From Neomegalonema perideroedes DSM 15528 (GTDB taxonomy: Bacteria > Pseudomonadota > Alphaproteobacteria > Rhodobacterales > Rhodobacteraceae), in contig NZ_KB893665.1 in NCBI RefSeq assembly GCF_000374145.1, positions 24,920 through 88,919 on the forward strand: DNA of 64,000 bases, in the 5' to 3' direction. Both the position numbers and the translations under genes were made by a program. This document shows positions 1 to 8,483 of the stretch, piece after piece. Numbering within the stretch: position 1 is the first letter of the stretch; each line of letters opens with the position of its first letter. The notes under the pieces are model-generated. The model worked only from the letters and a program-made list of their open reading frames with translations. It was not told the origin of the DNA and did not search any database.

Positions 1-330
1 TTGGCTGAGGTCGATGACGTCGGCGTAATCGCGCAGATCGGCGAAGGCGCTCCCATCCGCCGAGAATTGATGCAGCCAAGGCCAGTTGATCTGCATGACG
101 TCGGCTTCGGTGCGGCCCGCGAGCTGGGTGGTGACGCGCTCGCCATGGCCCTGCCAGCCGGTGAACTCCGGCTTGACCACATGGCCGAGCTTCGCGCCGC
201 AGAGCTTCAACGCCTCCTGCGTGGCGAGGTGGCGCCCGTCGCCGCCCCACCAGGACATGCGCAGCTCCGCCGCCGAGGCGGCTCCGATAAAGCCGAGGCT
301 GAGCGCCAAAGCGCTGACGATGGTTTTCAT
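1..330 (-). CDS. Sugar ABC transporter substrate-binding protein (3' end outside window)
   Basis: This is the N-terminal 110 residues of a secreted solute-binding protein, running off the left edge. The minus strand starts at ATG 330, preceded by a GGGAGGAAAA ribosome site, and begins MKTIVSALALSLGFIGAASA, a clear Sec signal peptide with likely cleavage after ASA. The mature part opens with LRMSWWGGDGRH and later VMQINWPWLHQF, as in family 1 extracellular sugar-binding proteins of CUT1 importers. It is the last visible gene of a minus-strand operon after two permeases and an ATPase, so it should capture the substrate for that importer. Substrate is not proven. The nearby uronate genes suggest uronates or oligogalacturonides (inference, by analogy with TogMNAB). 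Confidence 0.85.
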   Translation of the reverse strand, partial: MKTIVSALALSLGFIGAASAAELRMSWWGGDGRHLATQEALKLCGAKLGHVVKPEFTGWQGHGERVTTQLAGRTEADVMQINWPWLHQFSADGSAFADLRDYADVIDLSQ

Positions 331-383
331 GATTTTCCTCCCGAAGGCGCCTTTCATCCGGCGCCGTGATTTCCGCGACGGAC

Positions 384-1502
384 TCAGGCGAGGCTGACGT
401 TCGCGCCGCTGGCCCGGTCGAAGATATGGACGCGGTTCTCATCCGCGCGCAGACGGATCGTCCCGCCCTGAGCGGCCTCGCGGAACAGCTCGACAGGCAG
501 CACCACGGTGAATTTCGCGCCGCCGATGGTCACATGGGCGTCCACCTCATGGCCGAGGAAATCCACCTTGCCGACCTGCGCCGCCAGCGCTTCCGGATCA
601 TTGGGCTCGGCAAGGCGGAAATGCTGCGGACGCAGCCCCAGCGTGACCGCTTTGGGCGCATCGGCCGCGATGCGGGCGTTTTGCTCCGGCCCGAGCCGCA
701 AAACCTGATCCCCGAAGCGCAGAGCATGGCCTTCGGGGCCGCGCTCAAGCTCCGCCTCGACGAGATTCATCTCCGGCATGCCGATGAATCCCGCCACGAA
801 GAGATTCTCCGGGCGCTCGTAGAGCGTGGCGGGATCGGCCACCTGCATGATGCGGCCCTCCTTCATCACGCAAATGCGGTCGCCCATGGTCATGGCCTCG
901 ACCTGATCATGGGTCACATAAACCACCGTCGAGGAGCGCCCCTGCGCCTTGAGCCGCCGATGCAGCTCGGTGATGCGCACCCGCATGGAGGCGCGCAGCT
1001 TGGCGTCGAGGTTGGACAAAGGCTCGTCGAAGAGGAAGACCTCAGGCTTTTTGATCAGCGCCCGCCCCAGAGCCACGCGCTGCGCCTGTCCGCCCGAAAG
1101 CTGCTTGGGCAGGCGGTCGAGCAGAGGCCCGATCTCCAGCACCTCGGCGACTTCGGCGACGCGGCGCTCGATCTCGGCCTTTTTCTCTCCGGCGAGCCGC
1201 AGCCCGAAGGAGAGGTTCTTGCGCACCTTCATATGCGGATAGAGCGCGTAATTCTGAAAGACCATGGCGATGCCGCGATCTCCGGGCGCGAGGTTGTTCA
1301 CCACCTTGCCGCCGATGGAGATATGGCCGCCGGAAATAGTCTCCAGCCCGGCGATCATGCGCAAGGTGGTGGATTTGGCGCAGCCCGAAGGCCCCACCAG
1401 CACCATGAATTCGCCGTCGGCCACCTCAAGATCGACGCCATGCACCGCCTTGAAGCCGCCGCCATAGATCTTCTCCAGATTCCGAATGGATAATTGCGCC
1501 AT
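384..1502 (-). CDS. CUT1 sugar ABC transporter ATP-binding protein (MalK/UgpC family)
   Basis: A 372-residue ATPase that energises the adjacent permeases. It has Walker A GPSGCAKST (residues about 38-46), signature LSGGQ, Walker B VFLFDEP, D-loop SNLDA and H-loop VTHDQ, followed by a C-terminal TOBE/OB regulatory region, giving the usual MalK-type length of about 370. The Walker A is odd: the glycine before the lysine is alanine (GCAKS rather than GCGKS), confirmed at the codon level (GCC). Its start is 4 bases downstream of the malG-like permease stop, which indicates cotranscription. Family assignment is firm; the transported sugar is only inferred from the uronate catabolism genes nearby. 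Confidence 0.93.
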   Translation of the reverse strand: MAQLSIRNLEKIYGGGFKAVHGVDLEVADGEFMVLVGPSGCAKSTTLRMIAGLETISGGHISIGGKVVNNLAPGDRGIAMVFQNYALYPHMKVRKNLSFGLRLAGEKKAEIERRVAEVAEVLEIGPLLDRLPKQLSGGQAQRVALGRALIKKPEVFLFDEPLSNLDAKLRASMRVRITELHRRLKAQGRSSTVVYVTHDQVEAMTMGDRICVMKEGRIMQVADPATLYERPENLFVAGFIGMPEMNLVEAELERGPEGHALRFGDQVLRLGPEQNARIAADAPKAVTLGLRPQHFRLAEPNDPEALAAQVGKVDFLGHEVDAHVTIGGAKFTVVLPVELFREAAQGGTIRLRADENRVHIFDRASGANVSLA

Positions 1503-1506
1503 GGGA

Positions 1507-2421
1507 TCAGCCTTTCACGCCGCCGGCGGAGATGCCTTCGATGAAATATTTCTGCGCCATGAAGAACACGACCAGAGACGGAGCCAGAGCCAGCACCGAC
1601 ATCGCGAGGATGCGGTTCCAGTCGAAGGCCTCGGAGGTGTCGATGGAGAGCTTGAGCGCCAGAGACACCGGGAATTTCTCCACCGAGGAGAGGTAGATCA
1701 GCGGCCCGAGGAAGTCGTTCATGGTCCACATGAACTGAAACAGAGCCACCGAGATCAGCGCGGGCGTCAGCATGGGCGCCACGATGAAGATCAGCACCTG
1801 CCAGGATTTCGCGCCGTCGACGCGGGCGGCCTCCTCCATGTCGGGCGGAATGGAGCGCAGGAACTGCACCAGCATGAAGACGAAGAAGGCGTCTCCCGCG
1901 AAGGCCGAAGGCACCCAGAGCGGCAGATAGCTGTCGAGCCAGCCCATTTCGCTGAAGAGCAGATATTGCGGAATCCGCGTCACGACGTTGGGCAGAAGCA
2001 GCGTCGCGATGAGCGAGGCGAAGAGGATCCGCTTGCCGGGGAACTGGAAGCGCGCGAAGCCGTAGGCCACCGCCGCGCAGGAGATCACCGTGAAGATCAC
2101 CTTGGGCGCGATGATCAGGAAGGTGTTCCAGAAGAACCGCCCGAAGGTGTAGGGCGTGGAGGTCTCCCAGCCCTTGACATAGCCCGAGAGCGTCGGATCC
2201 TTCGGGATGAAGCCCGGAGAGGCGAAGATCTCGGCGTTGTTCTTAAAGGAGGCGCCGATCAGCCAGATCAGCGGATAGAGCATCAGAACTCCCACCGCCG
2301 TCAGCACGGCGTAGCGGAGGATCATGGAGATCCGCCCGCGCCTTTCCTGAAGCGCGAGATGGCGGGCCGCTTCGGCGTCGGCGTCGAAGGCGGCGGAATC
2401 GTCGAGCATGGTCTGGCTCAT
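1507..2421 (-). CDS. CUT1 sugar ABC transporter permease (MalG-like)
   Basis: A 304-residue inner-membrane permease with about six transmembrane segments, starting with a hydrophobic helix near residues 32-53. The EAA loop that docks the ATPase is visible as EEAARVDGAKSWQVLIFIVAP (E-A-A then G at the expected spacing). The C-terminus ends MAQKYFIEGISAGGVKG, typical of MalG proteins. The gene sits 3 bases after the MalF-like permease and 4 bases before the ATPase, so the three are one operon. It forms the second half of the membrane channel. Substrate unknown; see the ATPase and binding-protein entries. Confidence 0.93.
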   Translation of the reverse strand: MSQTMLDDSAAFDADAEAARHLALQERRGRISMILRYAVLTAVGVLMLYPLIWLIGASFKNNAEIFASPGFIPKDPTLSGYVKGWETSTPYTFGRFFWNTFLIIAPKVIFTVISCAAVAYGFARFQFPGKRILFASLIATLLLPNVVTRIPQYLLFSEMGWLDSYLPLWVPSAFAGDAFFVFMLVQFLRSIPPDMEEAARVDGAKSWQVLIFIVAPMLTPALISVALFQFMWTMNDFLGPLIYLSSVEKFPVSLALKLSIDTSEAFDWNRILAMSVLALAPSLVVFFMAQKYFIEGISAGGVKG

Positions 2422-2424
2422 CGG

Positions 2425-3309
2425 TCAGCTCCTCTTATCGCCGGCGTAATAGACCCACTTCTTCGAAGACCAGAAGGCGACCACCGTCAGAACCATGATG
2501 ATCGCGAAGAGCGCCCAGGCGATGGCCGAGGCGTAGCCCATGTCGAATTTCTTGAAGGCCGTCTCGTAGATGTAGAGCGGCAGAAGATAGGTCGCGCGCA
2601 AAGGCCCGCCGTTGGTGATGACGTAAGGCCCGTTGAACTCCTGAAAGGCCTGAACCATCTGCATCACGAGATTGAAGAAGATCACCGGCGTCAGCAGCGG
2701 CAGGGTGATCGAGAGGAAGACCCGCCATTTCGACGCGCCGTCGATGGCGGCGGCCTCGTAAAGCGATTTGTCGATGGATTGCAGCGCGGCCAGAAAAATC
2801 ACCATGGCCGAGCCGAATTGCCAGACGCGCAGCAAGGTGATGGTGAACATGGCCGTGGCCGGATCGCCGAACCAGTTGATCGCCTCGATCCCGAAGACGC
2901 CCAGAGCCATGTTCACAAGCCCGGTGTCGGCGAAGATATAGCGCCAGAGCACCGCCACCGCGATGGAGCCGCCTAAAATCGAGGGCACGTAATAGGCCGT
3001 GCGGAAAAAGCCGATGGCCCGGAGCTTATAATTCAGGATCACCGCGATGAAGAGCGCGAAGGCCAGCTTCAGCGGCACCGTCAGCGCCACATAGGCCAGT
3101 GTCACGTTCAGCGAACGCATGAAGGTGCGGTCGGCGGTGAAGAGATCGACGTAATTCTCAAGCCCCACGAACTCCGCGCCGCGCATCAGGCGGTAATCGG
3201 TGAAGGAGAGCCAGAAAGAGGCCACGAAAGGCACGCCCGTGAAGATCAAAAGCCCGATCACATAGGGCAGCACATACCAAAAGCCGAGGAATCTGCTCTC
3301 GCCGCTCAT
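2425..3309 (-). CDS. CUT1 sugar ABC transporter permease (MalF-like)
   Basis: A 294-residue permease beginning MSGESRFLGFWYVLPYVIG at ATG 3309. I chose this start because AGGAAGGGCGGAG lies just upstream and the first transmembrane helix follows immediately; the open frame continues upstream but as a low-complexity arginine/proline-rich stretch unlike protein. The EAA loop is EAAAIDGASKWRVF. It is the first gene of the transporter operon and is divergent from the AraC-family regulator at 3576, so that regulator probably acts in the 266-base gap between them. This organisation (permease first, binding protein last) is less usual but not rare. Confidence 0.92.
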   Translation of the reverse strand: MSGESRFLGFWYVLPYVIGLLIFTGVPFVASFWLSFTDYRLMRGAEFVGLENYVDLFTADRTFMRSLNVTLAYVALTVPLKLAFALFIAVILNYKLRAIGFFRTAYYVPSILGGSIAVAVLWRYIFADTGLVNMALGVFGIEAINWFGDPATAMFTITLLRVWQFGSAMVIFLAALQSIDKSLYEAAAIDGASKWRVFLSITLPLLTPVIFFNLVMQMVQAFQEFNGPYVITNGGPLRATYLLPLYIYETAFKKFDMGYASAIAWALFAIIMVLTVVAFWSSKKWVYYAGDKRS

Positions 3310-3575
3310 CTCCGCCCTTCCTTCTGTGGAAGAGGGGGCTGTGGAAAGGCGGGTGCGGCGGCGCCTGAGCGGAGGCGCGCGCGACGAAGGCGGTCCGGCG
3401 CGGCGCCGGACCTTGCGTCCCTGAATCTCATGAACTTCCTCCCGAGCGGCCTTCACAAGGGGCCGCCGTTTTATGTTAGGATTCGGCGCTCCGGGCCTCC
3501 CGGAGCGAACCCATCCTTCGACCAAGCTTAACTTATATTACAACTCGGCGAACATCGACGAATCCGGGAAAAAAG
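3310..3575. promoter_or_regulatory. Divergent promoter region between sugar importer and AraC regulator
   Basis: This 266-base gap separates the two divergent transcription units. The half nearest the regulator (about 3520-3570) is markedly AT-rich for this replicon and includes ACTTATATTACAA. No convincing paired -35/-10 or AraC direct repeat could be assigned by eye. Its role as the control region for both units is inferred from layout. Confidence 0.45.
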
Positions 3576-4490
3576 ATGGAGAAAACCGTAGGCGGCGCCC
3601 TCTCCGGAATCCCACCCCACGGGCTTGCGCTGACTCTCACGCGCTCAACCATCAAAATGGATCATGCGCCCAGCTGGTGGATCGAGAAAAGCAACAGCGT
3701 CCATGACCTCGTCATCGCGCTGGAGGGCGCCGGAGATTATCGGATCGGCGAGGACGAGGCCCTTCGGCTCTCCGCGGGGGAGGCCATGCTCATTCCCGCC
3801 GAAACGCGGTTTTTCGGGCGTCACGCCGAAGGCGCGGCCTATCGCGGTGTGGCGCAGCATTTCACCTTGGATCTCTTCGGGCGCGATCTCGTCGCGCGCA
3901 TGAAGCTCAGACCCAAACTGCGCTTTCGGGATTGGGAGTTGCTCCGCCCCATGGTCCGCCGCTATCATGAGATCGCCCCGCCCTCCTCGACGATCCTCGC
4001 GCAGCATCATCTTTTCATGGTGCTGCTGCTGGCCTTTCTGGAGGAGGCCTTCCTTGGCTGGCGCGCGGAGGAAGCGCCGGTCGGAGACGAGAACCGCGTC
4101 GCGGCGGCGGTAGCCATCGCCGCGAGTCAGATCGCCGCCGATCCTCTGAACGCGGAGATCGCGCAGAAGGCGGTCGAGGCGGCGCTTTATCATCCGGATT
4201 ACTTCCGCCGCGAATTCCGCCGCAGGACCGGCTTCACGCCGCAGAAATTTCAGGAGTTCAAGCGCATGGAGAAAGCCATGGCGCTTTTAGAGGCCGGACG
4301 CGGCGTCGGGGAGGCGGGCGCCGCCGTCGGCTACGCCGATCCCTATTATTTCTCGCGCATGTTCCGGCGTTACGTCGGGGTCAGCCCGCTCGGCTTCAAG
4401 GAAAGCTTGCGGCGCGCGCGCGAGGGCCGTTTTCCGCGCGGAGAAGAAGACGGACAGCCCGTCTTCCCCCTGCCCCGCCCGACCCGCTGA
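3576..4490 (+). CDS. AraC-family transcriptional regulator with N-terminal cupin sensor
   Basis: A 304-residue regulator. Residues about 30-110 look like a small cupin sugar-sensing domain (SVHDLVIALEGAG, then SAGEAMLIPAET). The C-terminal hundred residues hold the two AraC helix-turn-helix motifs: NAEIAQKAVEAALYHPDYF with FRRRTGFTPQKF, then GVGEAGAAVGYADPYYFS with FRRYVGVSPLGF. It is divergent from the sugar importer operon and is the obvious candidate activator for it, responding to the imported sugar. The start ATG at 3576 has only a weak purine tract; an internal ATG at 3657 is a possible alternative but would trim the cupin. Confidence 0.9.
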   Translation: MEKTVGGALSGIPPHGLALTLTRSTIKMDHAPSWWIEKSNSVHDLVIALEGAGDYRIGEDEALRLSAGEAMLIPAETRFFGRHAEGAAYRGVAQHFTLDLFGRDLVARMKLRPKLRFRDWELLRPMVRRYHEIAPPSSTILAQHHLFMVLLLAFLEEAFLGWRAEEAPVGDENRVAAAVAIAASQIAADPLNAEIAQKAVEAALYHPDYFRREFRRRTGFTPQKFQEFKRMEKAMALLEAGRGVGEAGAAVGYADPYYFSRMFRRYVGVSPLGFKESLRRAREGRFPRGEEDGQPVFPLPRPTR

Positions 4491-4493
4491 GGC

Positions 4494-5249
4494 TCAGCGC
4501 GCCAGCCAGCCGCCGTCCACCGGCAAGACCACGCCATGGACGTAATCCGCCGCCGGAGAAGCCAGAAAGACCGCCGCGCCGCCGATGTCTCCGGGATTTC
4601 CCCAACGCCCCGCCGGAATGCGACCGAGGATCTCGGAGGAGCGCTTTTCGTCCTGCCGCAAAGCCTCGGTGTTGTTGGTGACGAAATAGCCCGGCGCTAT
4701 GGCGTTGACGTTCACGCCCTTGGCCGCCCATTCGCAGGCGAGCAGCCGCGTCAGCCCCGCGAGGCCGCTTTTCGAGGCCGTATAGGAGGGGATGCGGATC
4801 CCGCCCTGAAACGACAGCAGCGAGGCGATGTTGACGATCTTGCCGCGCCCGCGCGGGATCATCCGCCGCGCCGCCGCCTGAGTCAGAAAGAACAGCGACT
4901 TCAGATTGAGGTCGATCACCGCGTCCCAATCGGCTTCGGTGAAGTCGAGGGAATCGGCCCGGCGGATGATCCCCGCGTTGTTCACGAGGATCTCGATTCC
5001 GCCCGAAACCTCTTCGGCCTCGGCGATCACCGGCTCCAGCGCCTCCATCTGCGCGAGATCGGCGCGGATGGCGTGGAAAGGCCGCCCGGTCGGCGCGATC
5101 AGCGACTCGGTTTCCTCCATCCCGGAGCGCCCGACGGCGATCACCCCCGCCCCGGCCTGAGCCAGAGCGACGGCGATCCCCTGTCCGATGCCGGTGTTGG
5201 CGCCGGTCACCACGGCCCAACGGCCGCTCAGATCGAAAGGAGACGACAT
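4494..5249 (-). CDS. kduD: 2-dehydro-3-deoxy-D-gluconate 5-dehydrogenase (KduD)
   Basis: A 251-residue classical short-chain dehydrogenase. It shows the nucleotide motif TGANTGIG (residues 15-22), the NNAG motif, and the catalytic S...YTASK. The strings IIRRADSLDF and SLLSFQGGIRIPSYTASKSG are characteristic of KduD rather than generic SDRs. KduD interconverts 2,5-diketo-3-deoxygluconate and 2-keto-3-deoxygluconate (KDG), the step after KduI in breakdown of unsaturated uronates from pectin or alginate-type polymers. The gene is the third and last of the udh-ALDH-kduD operon, 3 bases after the aldehyde dehydrogenase stop, with GGGAGCC as ribosome site. Confidence 0.88.
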   Translation of the reverse strand: MSSPFDLSGRWAVVTGANTGIGQGIAVALAQAGAGVIAVGRSGMEETESLIAPTGRPFHAIRADLAQMEALEPVIAEAEEVSGGIEILVNNAGIIRRADSLDFTEADWDAVIDLNLKSLFFLTQAAARRMIPRGRGKIVNIASLLSFQGGIRIPSYTASKSGLAGLTRLLACEWAAKGVNVNAIAPGYFVTNNTEALRQDEKRSSEILGRIPAGRWGNPGDIGGAAVFLASPAADYVHGVVLPVDGGWLAR

Positions 5250-5252
5250 GAA

Positions 5253-6788
5253 TCAGGCTCCCTGAAGATCGTCGAAGAGCAATTCGTCCGGCAGGTTCTG
5301 ATAGCAGACCGGGCGCAGGAAACGCCGGATCGACATCGTGCCCACCGAGGTCGCGCCGAAATTGGTCGAGGCCGGATAGGGACCGCCATGCACCATGGAA
5401 TCCGCCACCTCGACGCCGGTCGGGAAGCCGTTGACCAGCACGCGGCCCGCCTTGCGCTCCAGAATGGGCAGCAGACGCCGCGCCAGAGGCGCGTCTTTCG
5501 AATCCATATGGAGCGTCGCGGTGAGCTGGCCCTCGAAAGCTTTGGCGATCTCCGGCATGGCCTCGGCCGAGGGCGCCCGCACCACCAGACCCAAAGGCCC
5601 GAAGACCTCTTCGGCGAGGGCGTGATCCGCCATGAAGGCCTCCGAAGAAATCTCATAAAGATTCGGATTGGCGAGGCGGCCTTCGCTCTGAGTGCTCAGC
5701 ACCGGACGCACGGCGTTGCGCGAGTCGAAGCGCGCTTGACCGTCGCGGTAAGCCTTGGCGATGCCGTCGGTCAGCATGGTCTGAGCCGGAACCTTCTCCA
5801 GAGCCGCTTTCGCCGCGCCGACGAAGGCGTCGGCCGCAGGGCCTTCCGCGAGGATCACCACGCCGGGATTGGTGCAGAACTGCCCCGCGCCCTGAGCCAG
5901 CGAGCCCGCCCAGCCCTCGCCGAGAGCCGCCGCACGGGCCTCCAGAGCGCCGGGAAGCATGAAGACCGGATTCACCGAACCCAATTCCCCAAAGAAGGGG
6001 ATCGGCTCGGGGCGCGCGGCGCACAGATCGAAAAGCGCCCGCCCTCCGGCCAGCGACCCGGTGAAGCCCACCGCCTTGATCAGCGGATGAGTCACGACCG
6101 CCTCGCCGACCTTGCGGTCTCCGCCTTGGATCAGGCTGAAGACTCCCGCCGGAACGCCCGTGCGCTTGATCGCCGCCTCGATGGCCTGAGCCACGACCTC
6201 GCCGGTGCCCGGATGGGCCGAATGGCCCTTGACCACCACAGGGCATCCCGCCGCCAGAGCCGCCGCCGTGTCGCCGCCCGCCACCGAGAAGGCCAGCGGG
6301 AAATTCGAGGCCCCGAAGACCGCCACCGGGCCGATGGGCCGCTGAACCAATCGCAGATCCGGGCGCGGCAGAGGCTGACGGTTCGGCAAAGCCTCGTCAT
6401 GGCGCAAATCGAGGTGCTTGCCCTGCCGGATATGCTCGGCGAAGAGCCGGAGCTGGCCCGTGGTGCGTCCGCGCTCGCCGTTGAGCCGCGCCTCCGGGAG
6501 GCCGGTCTCCTGAGTTCCGATCAGGGTGATCGCCGCGGCGCGGGCTTCGATCTCCTCGGCGATGGCCTCGAGGAAATCGGCGCGGGCGGCGCGGCTGAGG
6601 GCGGAATAGGCCGGGAAGGCCTCTTCGGCGGCGCGGGCGGCGCGATCCGCCAGCGCCGGAGTCCCTAAGGCGAAGTCATGCGAAGGGCCATGGGCGGGAG
6701 AGGACGAAAACTTCTCGCCCCCGCCGACCCATTCGCCCGCGATGAAATGTTCGCCGCGCAGGGCGAGAGGGGAAGCGGAAGCGGTCAT
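5253..6788 (-). CDS. NADP-type aldehyde dehydrogenase, probable 2,5-dioxovalerate (alpha-ketoglutarate semialdehyde) dehydrogenase
   Basis: A 511-residue aldehyde dehydrogenase. The catalytic cysteine lies in GAGQFCTNPG and the general-base glutamate in FFGELGSVNP. The combination FGASNFPLAFSVAGGDTAAA plus KGHSAHPGTGEV is typical of the KGSADH subgroup that oxidises 2,5-dioxopentanoate to 2-oxoglutarate. That is exactly the product of KdgD, encoded in the same locus, so it should be the last step of the oxidative uronate route. I chose ATG 6788 because it is one base after the udh stop, giving translational coupling; the frame is open further upstream but overlaps udh. Subfamily function is inferred from motifs and context. 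Confidence 0.88.
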   Translation of the reverse strand: MTASASPLALRGEHFIAGEWVGGGEKFSSSPAHGPSHDFALGTPALADRAARAAEEAFPAYSALSRAARADFLEAIAEEIEARAAAITLIGTQETGLPEARLNGERGRTTGQLRLFAEHIRQGKHLDLRHDEALPNRQPLPRPDLRLVQRPIGPVAVFGASNFPLAFSVAGGDTAAALAAGCPVVVKGHSAHPGTGEVVAQAIEAAIKRTGVPAGVFSLIQGGDRKVGEAVVTHPLIKAVGFTGSLAGGRALFDLCAARPEPIPFFGELGSVNPVFMLPGALEARAAALGEGWAGSLAQGAGQFCTNPGVVILAEGPAADAFVGAAKAALEKVPAQTMLTDGIAKAYRDGQARFDSRNAVRPVLSTQSEGRLANPNLYEISSEAFMADHALAEEVFGPLGLVVRAPSAEAMPEIAKAFEGQLTATLHMDSKDAPLARRLLPILERKAGRVLVNGFPTGVEVADSMVHGGPYPASTNFGATSVGTMSIRRFLRPVCYQNLPDELLFDDLQGA

Positions 6789-6789
6789 G

Positions 6790-7587
6790 TCAGTCCTCTT
6801 GAAAAATCGGGTTGTCGATGAAGACGCCGCCCTGATAGCGGGCGACGGCCTCGTCAGGCGCGGGCCTCGGGCCTGCGGCCTCGATTTCAGCGCGCCAGGC
6901 TTCGGCGTTGTCCTTCGGACGCCAGCCAAGATAAGCCGAAGCGGCGTTGTCCCACCAGCCCGCGTCATTGGCCGAGGCGCCCCAAATCACCGGGCATTCC
7001 AGACGCGGCGCCCGGAAGACGCAAGCCGCGAGCCCGGCGAAATCGTCATAAGAGAGCCAGCTCGACAGCATCCGATGGTTGCTCGGCTGGGGCGTGCAGG
7101 AGCCGATCCGCACCAGCGCCGATTCCTGCCCGAATTTCTCATAATACATCCGCGCCAGAGCCTCGCCGAAGGCTTTGGAGACTCCATAAAGCCCATCGGG
7201 GCGCGGAGGCTCGTCGCCCTTCAGCCGCTGGCTCTGGGGGTAATAGCCGATCACGTGATTGGAGCTGGCGAAGAGGATCCGCGGGCGGCCATGAGCCCGC
7301 GCCGCCTCGTAAAGATTATAAAGGCCGAGCAAATTGGCCTGCATGATCTTGGAGAATTTATCCTCGACGGAGATTCCGCCGAGATGGATGATTCCGTCGC
7401 AGCCCTCCACCAGATCCATGACCGCCGCCGCATCGGCCAGATCGCAGATCCGCGCCTCTTCGTTGAGGCCGGGCGCGCCGGGATCCGCGATGTCGGAGAG
7501 GCGGAGGATCTCCGCGAGGCCCGCAAGACGCGGCCGCAGCGCGCGTCCCATGGCGCCTGCGGCGCCGGTCAGCAGAAGTCGTTTCAT
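6790..7587 (-). CDS. udh: Uronate dehydrogenase
   Basis: A 265-residue extended SDR/epimerase-fold enzyme, the same length as Agrobacterium Udh and very similar to it from memory (MKRLLLTGAAG, HLGGISVE, FASSNHVIGYYPQ, VRIGSCTPQPSN, IWGASANDAGWWDN). The Rossmann motif is TGAAGAMG and the catalytic YxxxK is YGVSK. It oxidises D-galacturonate or D-glucuronate with NAD to the corresponding aldarolactone, the first committed oxidative step, feeding Gli and Gci. It is the first gene of the udh-ALDH-kduD operon, with AGAGGAAG as ribosome site, and is divergent from the GntR regulator at 7728. A CATATGATG-like motif lies about 20 bases upstream of its start. Confidence 0.94.
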   Translation of the reverse strand: MKRLLLTGAAGAMGRALRPRLAGLAEILRLSDIADPGAPGLNEEARICDLADAAAVMDLVEGCDGIIHLGGISVEDKFSKIMQANLLGLYNLYEAARAHGRPRILFASSNHVIGYYPQSQRLKGDEPPRPDGLYGVSKAFGEALARMYYEKFGQESALVRIGSCTPQPSNHRMLSSWLSYDDFAGLAACVFRAPRLECPVIWGASANDAGWWDNAASAYLGWRPKDNAEAWRAEIEAAGPRPAPDEAVARYQGGVFIDNPIFQED

Positions 7588-7607
7588 AGCTTCCTCTTTT
7601 GCGGCGT

Positions 7608-7616
7608 CATCATATG
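7608..7616 (-). promoter_or_regulatory. Putative operator CATATGATG upstream of udh
   Basis: On the minus strand this reads TCCATATGATGACG, about 20 bases before the udh start and in the udh-gntR gap. The same core occurs twice in the kdgD-kduI gap (11443-11450, 11600-11608). Nothing else is known about it; binding by the adjacent GntR protein is inferred. A nearby AT-rich tract (TCGTATTATATCACC, about 7638-7653) may be a second, degenerate site or promoter. Confidence 0.4.
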
Positions 7617-7727
7617 GACCCTCCGGAATCCGTCAACTCGTATTATATCACCTGCGGAGGCGTCGCTTGACCGCCCGGGCCTCCCCGGCCTATCTCCAAG
7701 CTTCGGGCGGCGGTCGGAGGATGGCGC

Positions 7728-8483
7728 ATGGCGGGACGGGCGAAGGCGGCGGGCAAAGGAAGTCTGGTGTCGCAGGTGAGCGAGGCTTTGCGCAAGCGCA
7801 TCCTCGCCGGAGAATACGCGCCCGGCGCGCGGCTGCCCTCCGAGGCGCAGCTCACCGAGGCTTACGGCGTCAGCCGCACCGTGATCCGCGAGGCCATGGC
7901 CGCGCTGAAGGCCGACGGGCTGGTCGAGCCCCGGCAAGGCGCGGGCATCTTCGTGCTGGAGGCGCCGCCGCCCTCGATCTTCTCGCCTCAGGCTCTGGAC
8001 CCGGCGCGCATCTCCTCGACCATAGAGATTCTGGAGCTGCGCACCGGCGTCGAGGCGGAGGCCGCAGGTTTGGCGGCGCTGCGCCGCTCCCCCGCCCAAG
8101 AGGAGACGATCCTCGAACGCCATGACGCCCTGCGCGCTTGTCTGAAGGCGGGCGAACCCACCGCCGAGGCTGATTTCGCCCTGCATCTCGCCATAGCCGA
8201 GGCGGCGAATAATCCGCGTTTCCGCGAATTCCTCGAAGCCCTCGGCGCGGCGGTGATCCCGCGCGCCGCGCTCAAGGCCGAGGAGACCGAGGAGGCCGCC
8301 GCCGCCTATATCGCCCGCCTCGACGAGGAGCATGGACGCATCGTCGCCGCGATCTCCAACGGCGACGAAGAGGGCGCCCGAACCGCCATGCGCGCCCATC
8401 TGCGCGGAGGTCAGGCGCGCTATCGGGCTTTGCTGCGCGCCGGACGTCTGGCTCACGCCCCGGACCAGACCGGAAAGCCGTAA
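7728..8483 (+). CDS. GntR-family regulator, FadR subfamily (likely uronate regulon repressor)
   Basis: A 251-residue regulator. The N-terminal winged helix spans residues about 14-80 (LRKRILAGEYAPGARLPSE, YGVSRTVIREAMAAL, GLVEPRQGAGIFV), which is diagnostic for GntR. The all-helical FCD ligand domain follows, with the metal-ligand pattern D-F-x-L-H (ADFALHLAIAEAANN) and a later EEHGRIVAAI. FCD regulators typically sense organic acids, fitting an aldarate or uronate effector. It is divergent from udh and convergent with gli, overlapping it by 31 bases at the 3' ends. GGAGG precedes ATG 7728. Target sites are proposed in the two uronate intergenic regions. Confidence 0.9.
   Translation: MAGRAKAAGKGSLVSQVSEALRKRILAGEYAPGARLPSEAQLTEAYGVSRTVIREAMAALKADGLVEPRQGAGIFVLEAPPPSIFSPQALDPARISSTIEILELRTGVEAEAAGLAALRRSPAQEETILERHDALRACLKAGEPTAEADFALHLAIAEAANNPRFREFLEALGAAVIPRAALKAEETEEAAAAYIARLDEEHGRIVAAISNGDEEGARTAMRAHLRGGQARYRALLRAGRLAHAPDQTGKP

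Noticed and set aside
4536..6668. Long plus-strand open frame (about 710 codons) opposite kduD and the aldehyde dehydrogenase
   Set aside because: Arginine/proline/histidine-rich translation with no motifs; it is the antisense shadow of two well-supported minus-strand genes, a common effect at high GC.
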